Source: a virus. Taken from it: 64,000 bases of DNA. The notes beneath the pieces were generated by a model. The model made no database searches and was not told the origin of the DNA. It saw only the letters and a list, made by a program, of their open reading frames with translations. The position numbers and the translations under genes were made by a program. The DNA lies in the IMG/VR virus record IMGVR_UViG_3300050132_000248, positions 1 through 64,000 of that record. One strand, 5' to 3'. Shown here one piece after another: positions 24,919 through 33,020 of this stretch (position 1 is the stretch's first letter; the number at the start of each line of letters is the position of its first letter).

Positions 24919-27165
24919 TTAAGGGTTTTTAAAAAAGTAAGTTTTATCTATAATTGCTTCATAATCAGAATCTGTAATGTCACTCTTCTTAGGCATCTCT
25001 TTGAATAAACCTAACTCACCCAAGAATGCGAGTCCAATTCTCAGGTCATCGCTGCCCATTGAGTTCTTAATAAGTCTCAAACTTCTGTAATACTTATTCC
25101 CAAGATTGTCTTTTAATTTCTCAAGATTGTATCCAGAGGTGTCTTCAACTTTATATCTTATAGGATCAAAGAGAGCAAGAACAGCATCTGCGTCATTCTG
25201 AGTCTGAGAACTATCAGCAAAATCTTCAAGATTTGGCTCTACATCTCCAACCTTCAGTCTCATAGGATTAGAAATTGATCTATTGAACTGGCTTACCAAT
25301 ACAGGCGTATAACCATAAAAATCTCTGGCTCTCTGCATCTCAGAACTTAATTTATCAATTACATCCTTTTTAGTATTAAGGTCTTTTGTAAGTCTCAACA
25401 AACCAACATGATCAACGATTACAATAGTAATTTCATTGTTGTTGTTTGGTATGTAGATGGTGTTATATTGACTGATTTCTTCTATCCTGCCATGTTCAAG
25501 AGCATAAGTTCTCAAATCTTTCGCAACACCAACAGGATTTTCAGGTCCGTCAATGAGAATTACAGTTTCCTCTAACTCATTAATGTAATCCTGATAGGAG
25601 AGATAGAGATCATGCTCATCATGGGTCATTTTCTCTGTCCAACCCAATAGTTTATCAACAGGAACAATAAATCCTTGATCCATGAATATCTTTCCACTTA
25701 TCCACTTAGCTAATTTATACTTCTTATTCCTCTCCATGGAACGATAGATGATTTTCAGCTTGATTCCTGTTGTATTCTCCTTGGATCTGACAAATTCAAA
25801 CGGATTAAGAACAAAGGCATTATCTACAAAACTCGTGTTATGAGTTACTGTAAAATCCTCCAGAAAGAATAATTTAGAATCTTCAAGTTCAAATCCATAA
25901 TACTCTCCTTCCCCTATTGATTTAATTACTAACTGTCCTCTAGTATTATCTTTATTTGGAGTATTAATCTTAGCTTGTTTTCGTTTAACTCTGCATGGAA
26001 TTTGATTAACTGCTCCATAGATTTGAATTCTAAATACAGGACATGAATAAATAGTTCCATCTTTTCTTTTCATTGTAGCAAGTTTTGGATTAATAGATGT
26101 ATAAAATCCTAATGATCTACTAAGCCAAACTATATCATTAGCTAACTGTTCGTTCTTCTGTATAATTTCATAACCCGCTTTATTAGTATAATATCCATCT
26201 GTATCTACTAATCCTGCTAATAATTCTAATCTATTCTTTCTTGAATTTCTAGAAAAGTCAAATGGAATGTGTTTATTATTTAGAACATTTAATGATCTTA
26301 GTATAAGTTTAAATGGAATACCATTATTCTTATTTCTCTTCCAAAAATATCCTCCAGTTTTTGATCCTTTTATAGCTGCTGTTGATATATTACTATTAGC
26401 TATTCCAGTTTTTCGTGAAGCATCACAAGCATTCTTAAACTCCTCAATAAAATTCAAATTCTCATCTAGTTTTATAACTGCTTGAGAACGTCCTGCTACA
26501 ATATGATATGATGGACAACTACTACTATTATCAATCCTTATAAAATTATTAATAGATTCAGAAAATTTATAAATTGCTTCCTTTAGCTCAGGATCTGGAG
26601 TAGTTATAGCAGGTTCAGCACATGAACCATCTCCTAACCATAGTCCAAGAATATAAGGATCCAAAGACAATTGTTTTTCTGGAAAATCTACACCTACTTT
26701 ATATCCATATAATCTATCTCGTTGCCATTTAGGTAACTTTAAATAGGATTTAATATTTATATTTAAAGTTTCTCCAAATTTTTTCATTAGTTGTTTACCT
26801 GATGGTTTTAAGGATAAAATATGAGAACCGTTCACTACATATGTCATTCCTCTTTTTTGACTAATAGAAAACATTTCTTCAGTACCAGAACAGATTCCTA
26901 TAACCTTTGTAGATTTACTATCTATAGATATTAATAAATCATCTACTTTTATATCCTCTACCTTCTTATAAGTACCATTATACATCAGTACTTTAGTACC
27001 TTTAGCTAGACATTTCCCAGATCCAGTATTTCCACCTACTAGAAAGAAAGTAGCCTTTCTAAGCCCCACATACTTATTAAGTCTACCAAATCCTATAGGA
27101 ATGCCTTTGTTTCTCCCAGCAAGCCCATCATTAACTTCCTCATTTAATGTTTCAAAATAACTCAT
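24919..27165 (-). CDS. dnaB: DnaB-type replicative helicase interrupted by an intein
   Basis: 748 residues as encoded. After removal of a 392-residue intein the helicase has 356 residues, consisting of the RecA-like motor only and lacking the DnaB N-terminal domain. Walker A GGNTGSGK^TS is split by the intein after the Lys (residue 51). VIVDHVGLLR gives motif H2/Walker B and VLVSQFNRSIS motif H3. It would unwind the fork with the primase. Splicing is needed to restore the P-loop. Confidence 0.85.
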   Translation of the reverse strand: MSYFETLNEEVNDGLAGRNKGIPIGFGRLNKYVGLRKATFFLVGGNTGSGKCLAKGTKVLMYNGTYKKVEDIKVDDLLISIDSKSTKVIGICSGTEEMFSISQKRGMTYVVNGSHILSLKPSGKQLMKKFGETLNINIKSYLKLPKWQRDRLYGYKVGVDFPEKQLSLDPYILGLWLGDGSCAEPAITTPDPELKEAIYKFSESINNFIRIDNSSSCPSYHIVAGRSQAVIKLDENLNFIEEFKNACDASRKTGIANSNISTAAIKGSKTGGYFWKRNKNNGIPFKLILRSLNVLNNKHIPFDFSRNSRKNRLELLAGLVDTDGYYTNKAGYEIIQKNEQLANDIVWLSRSLGFYTSINPKLATMKRKDGTIYSCPVFRIQIYGAVNQIPCRVKRKQAKINTPNKDNTRGQLVIKSIGEGEYYGFELEDSKLFFLEDFTVTHNTSFVDNAFVLNPFEFVRSKENTTGIKLKIIYRSMERNKKYKLAKWISGKIFMDQGFIVPVDKLLGWTEKMTHDEHDLYLSYQDYINELEETVILIDGPENPVGVAKDLRTYALEHGRIEEISQYNTIYIPNNNNEITIVIVDHVGLLRLTKDLNTKKDVIDKLSSEMQRARDFYGYTPVLVSQFNRSISNPMRLKVGDVEPNLEDFADSSQTQNDADAVLALFDPIRYKVEDTSGYNLEKLKDNLGNKYYRSLRLIKNSMGSDDLRIGLAFLGELGLFKEMPKKSDITDSDYEAIIDKTYFFKNP
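25837..27012 (-). mobile_element. Intein with LAGLIDADG endonuclease in the DnaB Walker A motif
   Basis: Codons 52-443 of the helicase gene. It begins with Cys (CLAKGTKVLM, block A) and ends FFLEDFTVTHN before Thr, so the splice residues C, HN and T are intact. Block B reads NGSHIL. The two endonuclease helices are YILGLWLGDGS (intein residues 120-130) and LLAGLVDTDGY (264-274). Between them lies a NUMOD1-like segment (IKLDENLNFIEEFKNACDA onward, ending GGYFWKR). All key parts are present, so splicing and homing may both be active. Confidence 0.85.
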
Positions 27166-27329
27166 ATGGGTTCTGTATTAGACAGTTGTTCTCTTAATTC
27201 TTCTATTTTCTCGTCTTTCTCATCAACTAATTTCTCAAGAGATTCTATTTCACTAATTAGTTCCTCTATGTAGCCTTCTACATTGTCACAAGAATTTCTT
27301 GCATCTCTTTCAAGTTTTGTATTGTTCAT
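27162..27329 (-). CDS. Small coiled-coil protein, 55 aa
   Basis: Its stop overlaps the DnaB ATG as ATGA. Residues 20-50 form a strong heptad pattern (YIEELISEIESLEKLVDEKD). A partner or loader for the helicase is possible because of the tight coupling, but nothing in the sequence proves it. Confidence 0.6.
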   Translation of the reverse strand: MNNTKLERDARNSCDNVEGYIEELISEIESLEKLVDEKDEKIEELREQLSNTEPI

Positions 27330-27330
27330 A

Positions 27331-28134
27331 TTATTTTTTGTTATTTAAAAATTCAAGAAATTCGTCTATTACATTTCTGCGATAAGTTCTTCCTGAAGAA
27401 TCAAGGGCTTTATTCAGAAGATCAATATGTTTCTCAGCTACAGTCTTTTGTCTTTGTGTGATAGCTAATGGAATACCAGAACTCCATACCTTTCTATAGT
27501 CTTTGTTATAAAGACTTTCCATATTGCTCCATATATAGTTCTGAATATTCTCAGTCATAGTGATAATCTCTTCATACTTCTCATTGGGGATTTCTACATA
27601 TTTATTAGAAAAATCTTTACTCAAAGGATATTCCACCTTCATCCAAGAAGAATATGGAGTCATAGGAACCTCTGATATATCAGCTGTCTGTAATTGATCT
27701 AAAGGAACTTTCTTTGCCCTTCCATCTTTCTTAAATGAAGTTCTTACAGAGTATTTTCCACCAGACAACCCTTCAGTTAAAGTTTTATGTCCGTTTGTTC
27801 CTCCTGTTTTGTTATATTCAGGATCACTCCATTTTTCATCATAATATGTATGTTTCGCAAGGAGAGCAGGAGCACAATGAATATATATACAATCAGCATA
27901 AAGTTCAAGACATGGATTTTTATTATAGTCTTCTCTTGCTCTTGAATCTCTTACATATATAACTTCCCAATAAGCATCTCCAACCATATTAGCTCCACCA
28001 AATTTGATGTAGCTCTTTCCATGCATTGTTTTTCCCTTTTCTGTTATTTCTGCCAAGAATTTTTGTTGTTCATTATGTTTTTCTTTTGCTTTTGCTTTTT
28101 CTAATTCTGCAATTTGTTCATCTATTGTCTTCAT
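27331..28134 (-). CDS. Hypothetical protein, 267 aa
   Basis: Not recognised. A Lys/Glu-rich helical start (DEQIAELEKAKAKEK) precedes a mixed domain with YADCIYIHCAPALLAKHTYY near 107-126. The coding sequence is one base from the DnaB-linked 55-residue gene and two bases from the next upstream gene. Confidence 0.6.
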   Translation of the reverse strand: MKTIDEQIAELEKAKAKEKHNEQQKFLAEITEKGKTMHGKSYIKFGGANMVGDAYWEVIYVRDSRAREDYNKNPCLELYADCIYIHCAPALLAKHTYYDEKWSDPEYNKTGGTNGHKTLTEGLSGGKYSVRTSFKKDGRAKKVPLDQLQTADISEVPMTPYSSWMKVEYPLSKDFSNKYVEIPNEKYEEIITMTENIQNYIWSNMESLYNKDYRKVWSSGIPLAITQRQKTVAEKHIDLLNKALDSSGRTYRRNVIDEFLEFLNNKK

Positions 28135-28136
28135 GT

Positions 28137-28484
28137 TTATTTCTTTTTGATTAAATTATACTCTGCTTCTGGCATATACTCATTGAACATTCTTTTACCT
28201 CTCCATTCAATTCTTTCATTATTTCCAATCCATACAAGTCCTGAATCTCTTGCAGCTCTTTGTTCTGCATTTGATTTACTCCAATCACCTCTATATCTAC
28301 CATTTGCAAAAGCTTTCATATATTCGTCATAGAGCTTTACAGAACATCTCTTACAAAGATTAGTTGGATCAAAAGGTTCAGGACTCCCAGGATCAGCACA
28401 ACCAAATGGGATATAGGAATCCATTTCACTATATTTGAAGAATACACCACAATGTCCACATTGATTACCTACATATCTTTTCAT
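28137..28484 (-). CDS. Zinc-binding protein next to RtcB
   Basis: 115 residues. NQCGHCGVFF (about 7-16) and NLCKRCSVKL (about 42-51) supply two CxxC pairs for one zinc. The remainder contains DWSKSNAEQRAARD and basic residues. It starts one base after the RtcB stop, so it may work with that ligase. Confidence 0.6.
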   Translation of the reverse strand: MKRYVGNQCGHCGVFFKYSEMDSYIPFGCADPGSPEPFDPTNLCKRCSVKLYDEYMKAFANGRYRGDWSKSNAEQRAARDSGLVWIGNNERIEWRGKRMFNEYMPEAEYNLIKKK

Positions 28485-28485
28485 A

Positions 28486-29670
28486 TTAGTGAGATTTAAA
28501 ATTGTAAACAGTTTTAATAGTGTCTATTACATCTACAGTATCAACAATTGCTGTTCTTATTTCTTCAATAGATTTGTATGCCTGTGGAGATTCATCAAGA
28601 GTTTCAGGAACAACAGATGTGCTATAAATATTCTTCATAGAATCAGAAAAATCATTCATGTTTATAGTTGCTTTTGCTCTACTCCTACTCATCAATCTAC
28701 CTGCTCCATGAGGTGCCGAATAATTCCATTCTTCATTTCCTTTTCCAACACACAACAAAGAACCATCTCTCATGTTTATAGGAATAATAAGTCTTTGTCC
28801 ATTCTCTGAACTAACAGCTCCCTTTCTTAGGATCATTCTCTTGAAATCTATGTAATTATGTATTGTCTCAAATCTATCTACCTCTCGAAGATTTGCTTCT
28901 TTTATTATGATTTCAGCCATTGTTTTTCTATTAAGAATGGCAAATTGCTGAACTATTGACATATCATTCATATAATTTGCAAAATCATCTCCTGAGAGAA
29001 AAGCTAATTCCTTATCTGTTACGGGCTTCTTTATTTTCTTAAGTTCTGCTGCTATCTCCTTTTCTCTTCCTTCCTTCTTTAATTTATCAATGAGAGCTTG
29101 TGTAATAGTACTCATTTCATTAACATTCTTGAAAGCTGTATCCTGATAATATTTACAAACATCTCCTCCAAGTTTCCTGCTTCCTGAATGAATAACCAGA
29201 TAGAGTTTTCCAGTATTTTCAGATTTTCCTATTTCAATGAAATGATTTCCTCCTCCAAGTGAACCGATAGAAAGAGAGGCTCTTCCTAAATCAACATGTT
29301 TCTGACAACGTAAATTTGAGAAATCAAATGATTTTTTTGATTCTTGATGTATATTAAATCCACTTGGAACATTATTTTTAATAACATCATCAAGAATAGC
29401 AAAATCAATAACGTCTCCTTTCAGTTCACTGGTGAGCATTCCACAACCAATATCAACACCGACTAAATTAGGTGTAATTTTATCAGAGATGGTCATAGTG
29501 GTTCCAACAGTACATCCTTTCCCAGCATGAGCATCTGGCATAATCCTGATTTTAGCATTTTGGTATGCTTCAAAATTTGCTAATTTCTTCACTTGCTCAT
29601 ATGCTTCATACTCAAAGGTTTCTGCATACACAAGGGTTTCTATTCCTTTGATATTCTTAATTGTTATCAT
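28486..29670 (-). CDS. rtcB: RtcB-family RNA ligase
   Basis: 394 residues. NLVGVDIGCGML (about 69-80) holds the metal-binding Asp and Cys, GGGNHFIEIG (about 139-148) and LVIHSGSRKLG further metal His residues, and APHGAGRLMSRSRAK (about 320-334) the GMP-linked His region. RtcB joins 2',3'-cyclic phosphate or 3'-phosphate RNA ends to 5'-OH ends using GTP and Mn. In a phage it may repair tRNAs cut by host nucleases. Confidence 0.85.
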   Translation of the reverse strand: MITIKNIKGIETLVYAETFEYEAYEQVKKLANFEAYQNAKIRIMPDAHAGKGCTVGTTMTISDKITPNLVGVDIGCGMLTSELKGDVIDFAILDDVIKNNVPSGFNIHQESKKSFDFSNLRCQKHVDLGRASLSIGSLGGGNHFIEIGKSENTGKLYLVIHSGSRKLGGDVCKYYQDTAFKNVNEMSTITQALIDKLKKEGREKEIAAELKKIKKPVTDKELAFLSGDDFANYMNDMSIVQQFAILNRKTMAEIIIKEANLREVDRFETIHNYIDFKRMILRKGAVSSENGQRLIIPINMRDGSLLCVGKGNEEWNYSAPHGAGRLMSRSRAKATINMNDFSDSMKNIYSTSVVPETLDESPQAYKSIEEIRTAIVDTVDVIDTIKTVYNFKSH

Positions 29671-30290
29671 ATGTCAGTTGCACCCACGCTTTTAGTTTCT
29701 GTTATCTTCACCCCTGAATTCAATAATTCAATGAATCCGTCATAACTGCGTTGATTGAGCCATGTAAGACTATTTTGCATATAGGATAGTTTATTAGAAC
29801 CTTCTTTAAGTGATTTCTCCTTTTTCTGAAACACTTCAAGTTTTAGAGCTTCTACTATCTGTTTTGCATCTATCTCGCCTTCCAAAAGAATCTTATTAAA
29901 CTTAGTTCGACAATCATCCTTACCCACTCTCAAGCTTCTACTCCCTTGAAAGGTTTTACCTTTATATTCAAAGGAATCACTACGAGGATATATTTCCCAG
30001 AAATCATCAAACTCTGTACATATTACTTTTGGCTTAATAATCTTCTTCTTATCCTTGGAATCTATAAACACTAATAATTCCTTTCCAATTGTTGTTAATT
30101 TAGCTTCTGTTTCAAAGACAAGCCCTTTTCTAATTAAACTTTGGTGAATGAGAGCTATCTTACTGCTCTCATTCACATTTTTAGAAATGTCAGTACCTTC
30201 ATCAATCAGTTTTAGGATACTTATATGATCGAGGTTGTAACCCTTCTCAACGATTTCCTGTATTTTTTCAATTGTTAGTTGTAGTTTCAT
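29667..30290 (-). CDS. Putative replication-associated winged-helix protein
   Basis: 207 residues. The N-terminal half is a helical, likely winged-helix region (IHQSLIRKGLVFETEAKLTT). The C-terminal half opens with FDDFWEIYPRSDSF and contains RTKFNKILLE, a pattern found in the C-terminal parts of replisome-organiser or DnaT-like proteins. It overlaps the RtcB gene by 4 bases. The assignment is tentative. Confidence 0.45.
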   Translation of the reverse strand: MKLQLTIEKIQEIVEKGYNLDHISILKLIDEGTDISKNVNESSKIALIHQSLIRKGLVFETEAKLTTIGKELLVFIDSKDKKKIIKPKVICTEFDDFWEIYPRSDSFEYKGKTFQGSRSLRVGKDDCRTKFNKILLEGEIDAKQIVEALKLEVFQKKEKSLKEGSNKLSYMQNSLTWLNQRSYDGFIELLNSGVKITETKSVGATDI

Positions 30291-30508
30291 ATTTCTATTT
30301 CCTCATGACATTTTAAACAATGATAAATATAATGTTCGTTTCTATAAACAACCTTTTTCCAGTCATGATCACATTTATTCTTCTTGGGAATAAATTTGAA
30401 TATCATTCCAAACATAGGAATTGGAAAGAAATAAAGCCATTTATTCTTAGAATCCCAAAAGAAACCAATCCAGAAGTCATACCATTTAAAAATCAATTGT
30501 AGTTTCAT
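30287..30508 (-). CDS. Small membrane-associated zinc protein, 73 aa
   Basis: Residues 5-40 are hydrophobic and aromatic (FKWYDFWIGFFW, then FFPIPMFGMIFKF), probably a membrane segment. The end NKCDHDW...YHCLKCHEE has Cys and His residues for a metal. It overlaps the next gene by 4 bases. The function is unknown. Confidence 0.5.
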   Translation of the reverse strand: MKLQLIFKWYDFWIGFFWDSKNKWLYFFPIPMFGMIFKFIPKKNKCDHDWKKVVYRNEHYIYHCLKCHEEIEI

Positions 30509-30556
30509 AAAGTTATTACTTTAGATTTGTTACATTTTCATAAAGTGGTAGCTTTA

Positions 30557-30598
30557 AAATTATAAGGAGATGGAATTTCTTTCATCTCCTTATAATTT
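30557..30598 (-). terminator. 16-bp stem-loop after the Gly-Tyr repeat gene
   Basis: AAATTATAAGGAGATG (30557-30572) and its exact complement (30583-30598) enclose a 10-base loop, five bases after the stop of the repeat gene. On the minus strand it is followed by only a short T-rich stretch (TTAAAG), so it may be a terminator or a transcript-end stabiliser. Confidence 0.55.
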
Positions 30599-30603
30599 CT
30601 TTA

Positions 30604-30891
30604 TTAATAGCCATAGCCATAGCCATAGCCATCGCCATTGCCATAGCCATTGCCATTGCCATTGCCATAGCCATAGCCATCGCCATTGCCATTGCCATAG
30701 CCATAGCCATTGACATAGCCATAGCCATTGACATAGCCATAGCCATAGCCATAGCCATAGCCATAGCCATTGCCAAAGCCATAGCCATAGCCATTGCCAA
30801 AGCCATAGCCATAGCCATTGCCATTGCCATTGCTATAAGTATTTTGAGAGTCCTCAAAATTAATAGCTATTCTTAAATCAATTTTTTCCAT
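30604..30891 (-). CDS. Gly-Tyr/Asn repeat protein
   Basis: 95 residues. After a 20-residue leader (MEKIDLRIAINFEDSQNTYS) the rest is only Gly, Tyr, Asn, Asp, Phe and Val as GYGYGNG units. The start overlaps the end of the DUF6948-like gene, which supports this frame against the Ala-Met frame that is also open. The function is unknown; such tails are often seen next to DUF6948-type phage genes. The repeat is a hexanucleotide microsatellite and should vary in length. Confidence 0.65.
   Translation of the reverse strand: MEKIDLRIAINFEDSQNTYSNGNGNGYGYGFGNGYGYGFGNGYGYGYGYGYGYVNGYGYVNGYGYGNGNGDGYGYGNGNGNGYGNGDGYGYGYGY
30606..30830. repeat. Hexanucleotide tandem repeat (ATAGCC/ATTGCC)
   Basis: About 37 imperfect units of the six-base period catagc/cattgc, with variants catcgc and catagc-cattga. 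It keeps the reading frame of the Gly-Tyr protein because the period is a multiple of three. Replication slippage would lengthen or shorten the protein by two residues at a time. Confidence 0.8.
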
Positions 30892-31220
30892 GACTCAGGA
30901 TTTACAGTAATAGTATGGATAACCGTAAGAAAATCAAATTCAACAACTCCTTCACATTTATCAAGTTTTGTAGAAGATGTTGCTCCATTTACCAATTCAC
31001 CTAATCCTTTTGTAGTTCCCCAAGTCCTAATGTTATAAGCATTATGGAGTTTACAGTCGTTTCCATTTCTTTCAAACCTTCCAATATAAATCCATCCTCT
31101 CTGAAGAACAACAATTTTTATGTCTCCTGTAAATTCTTTAGGTTGTTGAATAGAATTTTTTGGAACATATAAAGTCCCATTAATGTCAATTTCTTGAATT
31201 GTTTGTTTCTGTGTGTCCAT
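30873..31220 (-). CDS. DUF6948-like phage protein
   Basis: 115 residues. IKIVVLQRGWIYIGRFERN then LHNAYNIRTWGTTKGLGELV (about 50-82) follow the pattern of DUF6948: strand, glycine, then an IR-x-WGTTxGLxEL segment. The family has no known function to me. It overlaps the Gly-Tyr repeat gene by 19 bases, which couples the two. Confidence 0.6.
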   Translation of the reverse strand: MDTQKQTIQEIDINGTLYVPKNSIQQPKEFTGDIKIVVLQRGWIYIGRFERNGNDCKLHNAYNIRTWGTTKGLGELVNGATSSTKLDKCEGVVEFDFLTVIHTITVNPESWKKLI

Positions 31221-31224
31221 GATT

Positions 31225-31425
31225 TTAAATTTTTGAGTTAGTGATTATTGTTTCTTGTTTATTTATTTGTAGTAGTTTCATATCTTCTTCCAAAATTATT
31301 CTTGCAGGAAGCTGTTGATTATATTGTTCTGCTTCACGCCAATCAGCTTCCATTTCTATTCTTTTTTCTTCTTCAAGAATGATTTGGTCTCTTAGATATT
31401 CAAGTTCGTAGTCTTCTGTTTCCAT
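31225..31425 (-). CDS. Small coiled-coil protein, 66 aa
   Basis: It is Glu/Lys/Gln-rich and likely helical throughout the first 40 residues (LEYLRDQIILEEEKRIEMEA). It lies four bases downstream of the next gene. No family is recognised. Confidence 0.5.
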   Translation of the reverse strand: METEDYELEYLRDQIILEEEKRIEMEADWREAEQYNQQLPARIILEEDMKLLQINKQETIITNSKI

Positions 31426-31429
31426 AGTT

Positions 31430-31651
31430 TCATTTTTTATGATGATTTAACAGATGAGCTGTAACTTCTTCACTACTCCCAAGATATCCACAGAAAGGAC
31501 ATTCGCAACTTGTGTCTTTTTTTAGTCTATAATATGACCCTGGTTCTTCATCTAGTTCATCAAGAGAATCCCTCAACAGTTTTCTCCAATAATCCAAACC
31601 ACTAATCCAATGTTGTTTACCATTCTTAAAGAACTGTTTTATCTTTTTCAT
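31430..31651 (-). CDS. C2H2-type zinc-finger protein, 73 aa
   Basis: The C-terminus CECPFCGYLGSSEEVTAHLL followed by NHH gives a C-x2-C...H-x4-H zinc finger near residues 50-70. The N-terminus is basic (KKIKQFFKNGKQHW). It overlaps the upstream gene by 22 bases. DNA or RNA binding is likely. Confidence 0.6.
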   Translation of the reverse strand: MKKIKQFFKNGKQHWISGLDYWRKLLRDSLDELDEEPGSYYRLKKDTSCECPFCGYLGSSEEVTAHLLNHHKK

Positions 31652-31853
31652 TTTCTTCCTTTCTTTTTAATGAATGTGCTTGAGGACCTTTTGGTATCCT
31701 CCAGAAATATTCACATGATTTTGTTTCCTGATTATAAGGAGCTTCTGCAAAGTAAGATTGTCCATATTCATCAGGAATCACTCTAAACCTGTAACATTTG
31801 TTCTTTTTATTTAGAGGACAACCCTCTCCTCCGCACATTGTTATATCACTCAT
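31626..31853 (-). CDS. Cys-rich small protein, 75 aa
   Basis: MCGGEGCPLNKKNKCYRF (about 6-23) and SCEYFWRIP near 47-55 place four Cys residues as in metal-binding phage proteins. The tail is basic and acidic. It overlaps the next upstream gene by 4 bases. The function is unknown. Confidence 0.6.
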   Translation of the reverse strand: MSDITMCGGEGCPLNKKNKCYRFRVIPDEYGQSYFAEAPYNQETKSCEYFWRIPKGPQAHSLKRKEENEKDKTVL

Positions 31854-32068
31854 AGCTTGTTTTCATTTAAAAATTTACATACAGCTTTTAACATTTTGTT
31901 ATTTTTCTTTGTCCATTCTCTCACCTCTTTCCTGCTCCAATTAAGTAATTCTTTATCAGAAGGAAAGAATGGTTCAAGAACACCAGAGGTGTATTTTCCA
32001 AATCTACCTGGAATTTCAATACCTATTCTTGTAGCTACTCCAGAGATGTAATCAATTGTATATTTCAT
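31850..32068 (-). CDS. Hypothetical protein, 72 aa
   Basis: Not recognised. YTIDYISGVATRIGIEIPG begins with a beta pattern, followed by a Trp-containing basic helix. It is coupled to its downstream neighbour. Confidence 0.5.
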   Translation of the reverse strand: MKYTIDYISGVATRIGIEIPGRFGKYTSGVLEPFFPSDKELLNWSRKEVREWTKKNNKMLKAVCKFLNENKL

Positions 32069-32073
32069 ATTAG

Positions 32074-32328
32074 TTAGTTTTTAATTCTTACACCAAACAT
32101 CTGCCAATACCATTCAAAATTCTGTAATGCTTTATTCTTATTACATCTGAATGTTTTCATCATCAAGGAAACAGCATAGTCTTTAAAAATTATATACTGT
32201 TCCCTTGTCATGGTAAAATGATAAAACCAACGATCATCATCAATTATATCTAATCTTGTCTTTCCTATGATATCCAATTCAAAGGTAAAAAGATGATCAC
32301 CAATATTCTCTCTTTTAACTTTTTCCAT
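32074..32328 (-). CDS. Hypothetical protein, 84 aa
   Basis: Not recognised. A beta-rich N-terminus (DHLFTFELDIIGKTRLDII) precedes two helices with aromatic residues. The ATG overlaps the stop of the upstream gene by one base. Confidence 0.5.
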   Translation of the reverse strand: MEKVKRENIGDHLFTFELDIIGKTRLDIIDDDRWFYHFTMTREQYIIFKDYAVSLMMKTFRCNKNKALQNFEWYWQMFGVRIKN

Positions 32329-32501
32329 TATTCAGAAGGATAAATATCATCATCAAATGCTTGTAAAAGAACTTTTGACAGATCCTTCACTTGAGTTCTT
32401 GTAAGTTGAATGTAAGAAGATCCTTCATCATTAGTAATTGTAAGTTGTAACATTCTTCCATTCCCTTTTCTTCCAATTATTTCTTTTATATCTGTACTCA
32501 T
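32328..32501 (-). CDS. Hypothetical protein, 57 aa
   Basis: MSTDIKEIIGRKGNGRMLQL then TITNDEGSSYIQLTR forms an evident beta-sheet unit, followed by a helix ending DDDIYPSE. The stop TAA overlaps the next ATG by one base, which supports a real gene. The function is unknown. Confidence 0.55.
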   Translation of the reverse strand: MSTDIKEIIGRKGNGRMLQLTITNDEGSSYIQLTRTQVKDLSKVLLQAFDDDIYPSE

Positions 32502-32509
32502 AACTTTAT

Positions 32510-33010
32510 TTATAAGTAAACATTATCAATTTCTCCATTTTCTATTTTCTGAAGAGTTTCGTTCATACGAACAAGATCTCTTTTACAAGACTCAATATTA
32601 TGCTCAGTATCATCTATTTTGTTTTTTATAATATAGAGCATTCTATCTTTATCTCTTAGTGCAGTTTTTCGTTTAGCCCATACTGTATAACATCCATGTT
32701 GATGAGATAGATTAAACAGATCATCATAGGAATAATATTCTGTCTCCCACTCTTTAATATATTCAACATCATCCAAATTACATTTAAAAGTAAGAGTTCC
32801 TTGTTTCAATGCTTCTTCAAGTGTAAAAGTTCTGTTATCATTTTCTCCCCAATATGTATCAACTAGCATTAATCCATCTTTATAATCTTTTACCACAAGT
32901 TGCCTATCAAAACAATGATAAGGTTCAAATCTCTTTTTTACTTCACTATCATTATATCTAAAGGAGTAGACATCATTAATTTTTAGCTGTATTTTCTGTT
33001 CTTCGTTCAT
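32510..33010 (-). CDS. Hypothetical protein, 166 aa
   Basis: Not recognised. Residues 10-70 look like a beta barrel (YSFRYND, QLVVKDYKDGLMLVDTYWG), and the last 45 residues form a coiled coil (LRDKDRMLYIIKNKIDDTEH onward). It lies ten bases downstream of the polymerase gene, so it may be a polymerase partner. Confidence 0.55.
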   Translation of the reverse strand: MNEEQKIQLKINDVYSFRYNDSEVKKRFEPYHCFDRQLVVKDYKDGLMLVDTYWGENDNRTFTLEEALKQGTLTFKCNLDDVEYIKEWETEYYSYDDLFNLSHQHGCYTVWAKRKTALRDKDRMLYIIKNKIDDTEHNIESCKRDLVRMNETLQKIENGEIDNVYL

Positions 33011-33020
33011 AATTTTTACT

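Noticed and set aside
30606-30830. CRISPR array or alternative Ala-Met protein frame (30582-30857)
   Set aside because: The six-base repeat is open in several frames by nature. The Gly-Tyr frame overlaps the upstream gene properly and has a normal leader.
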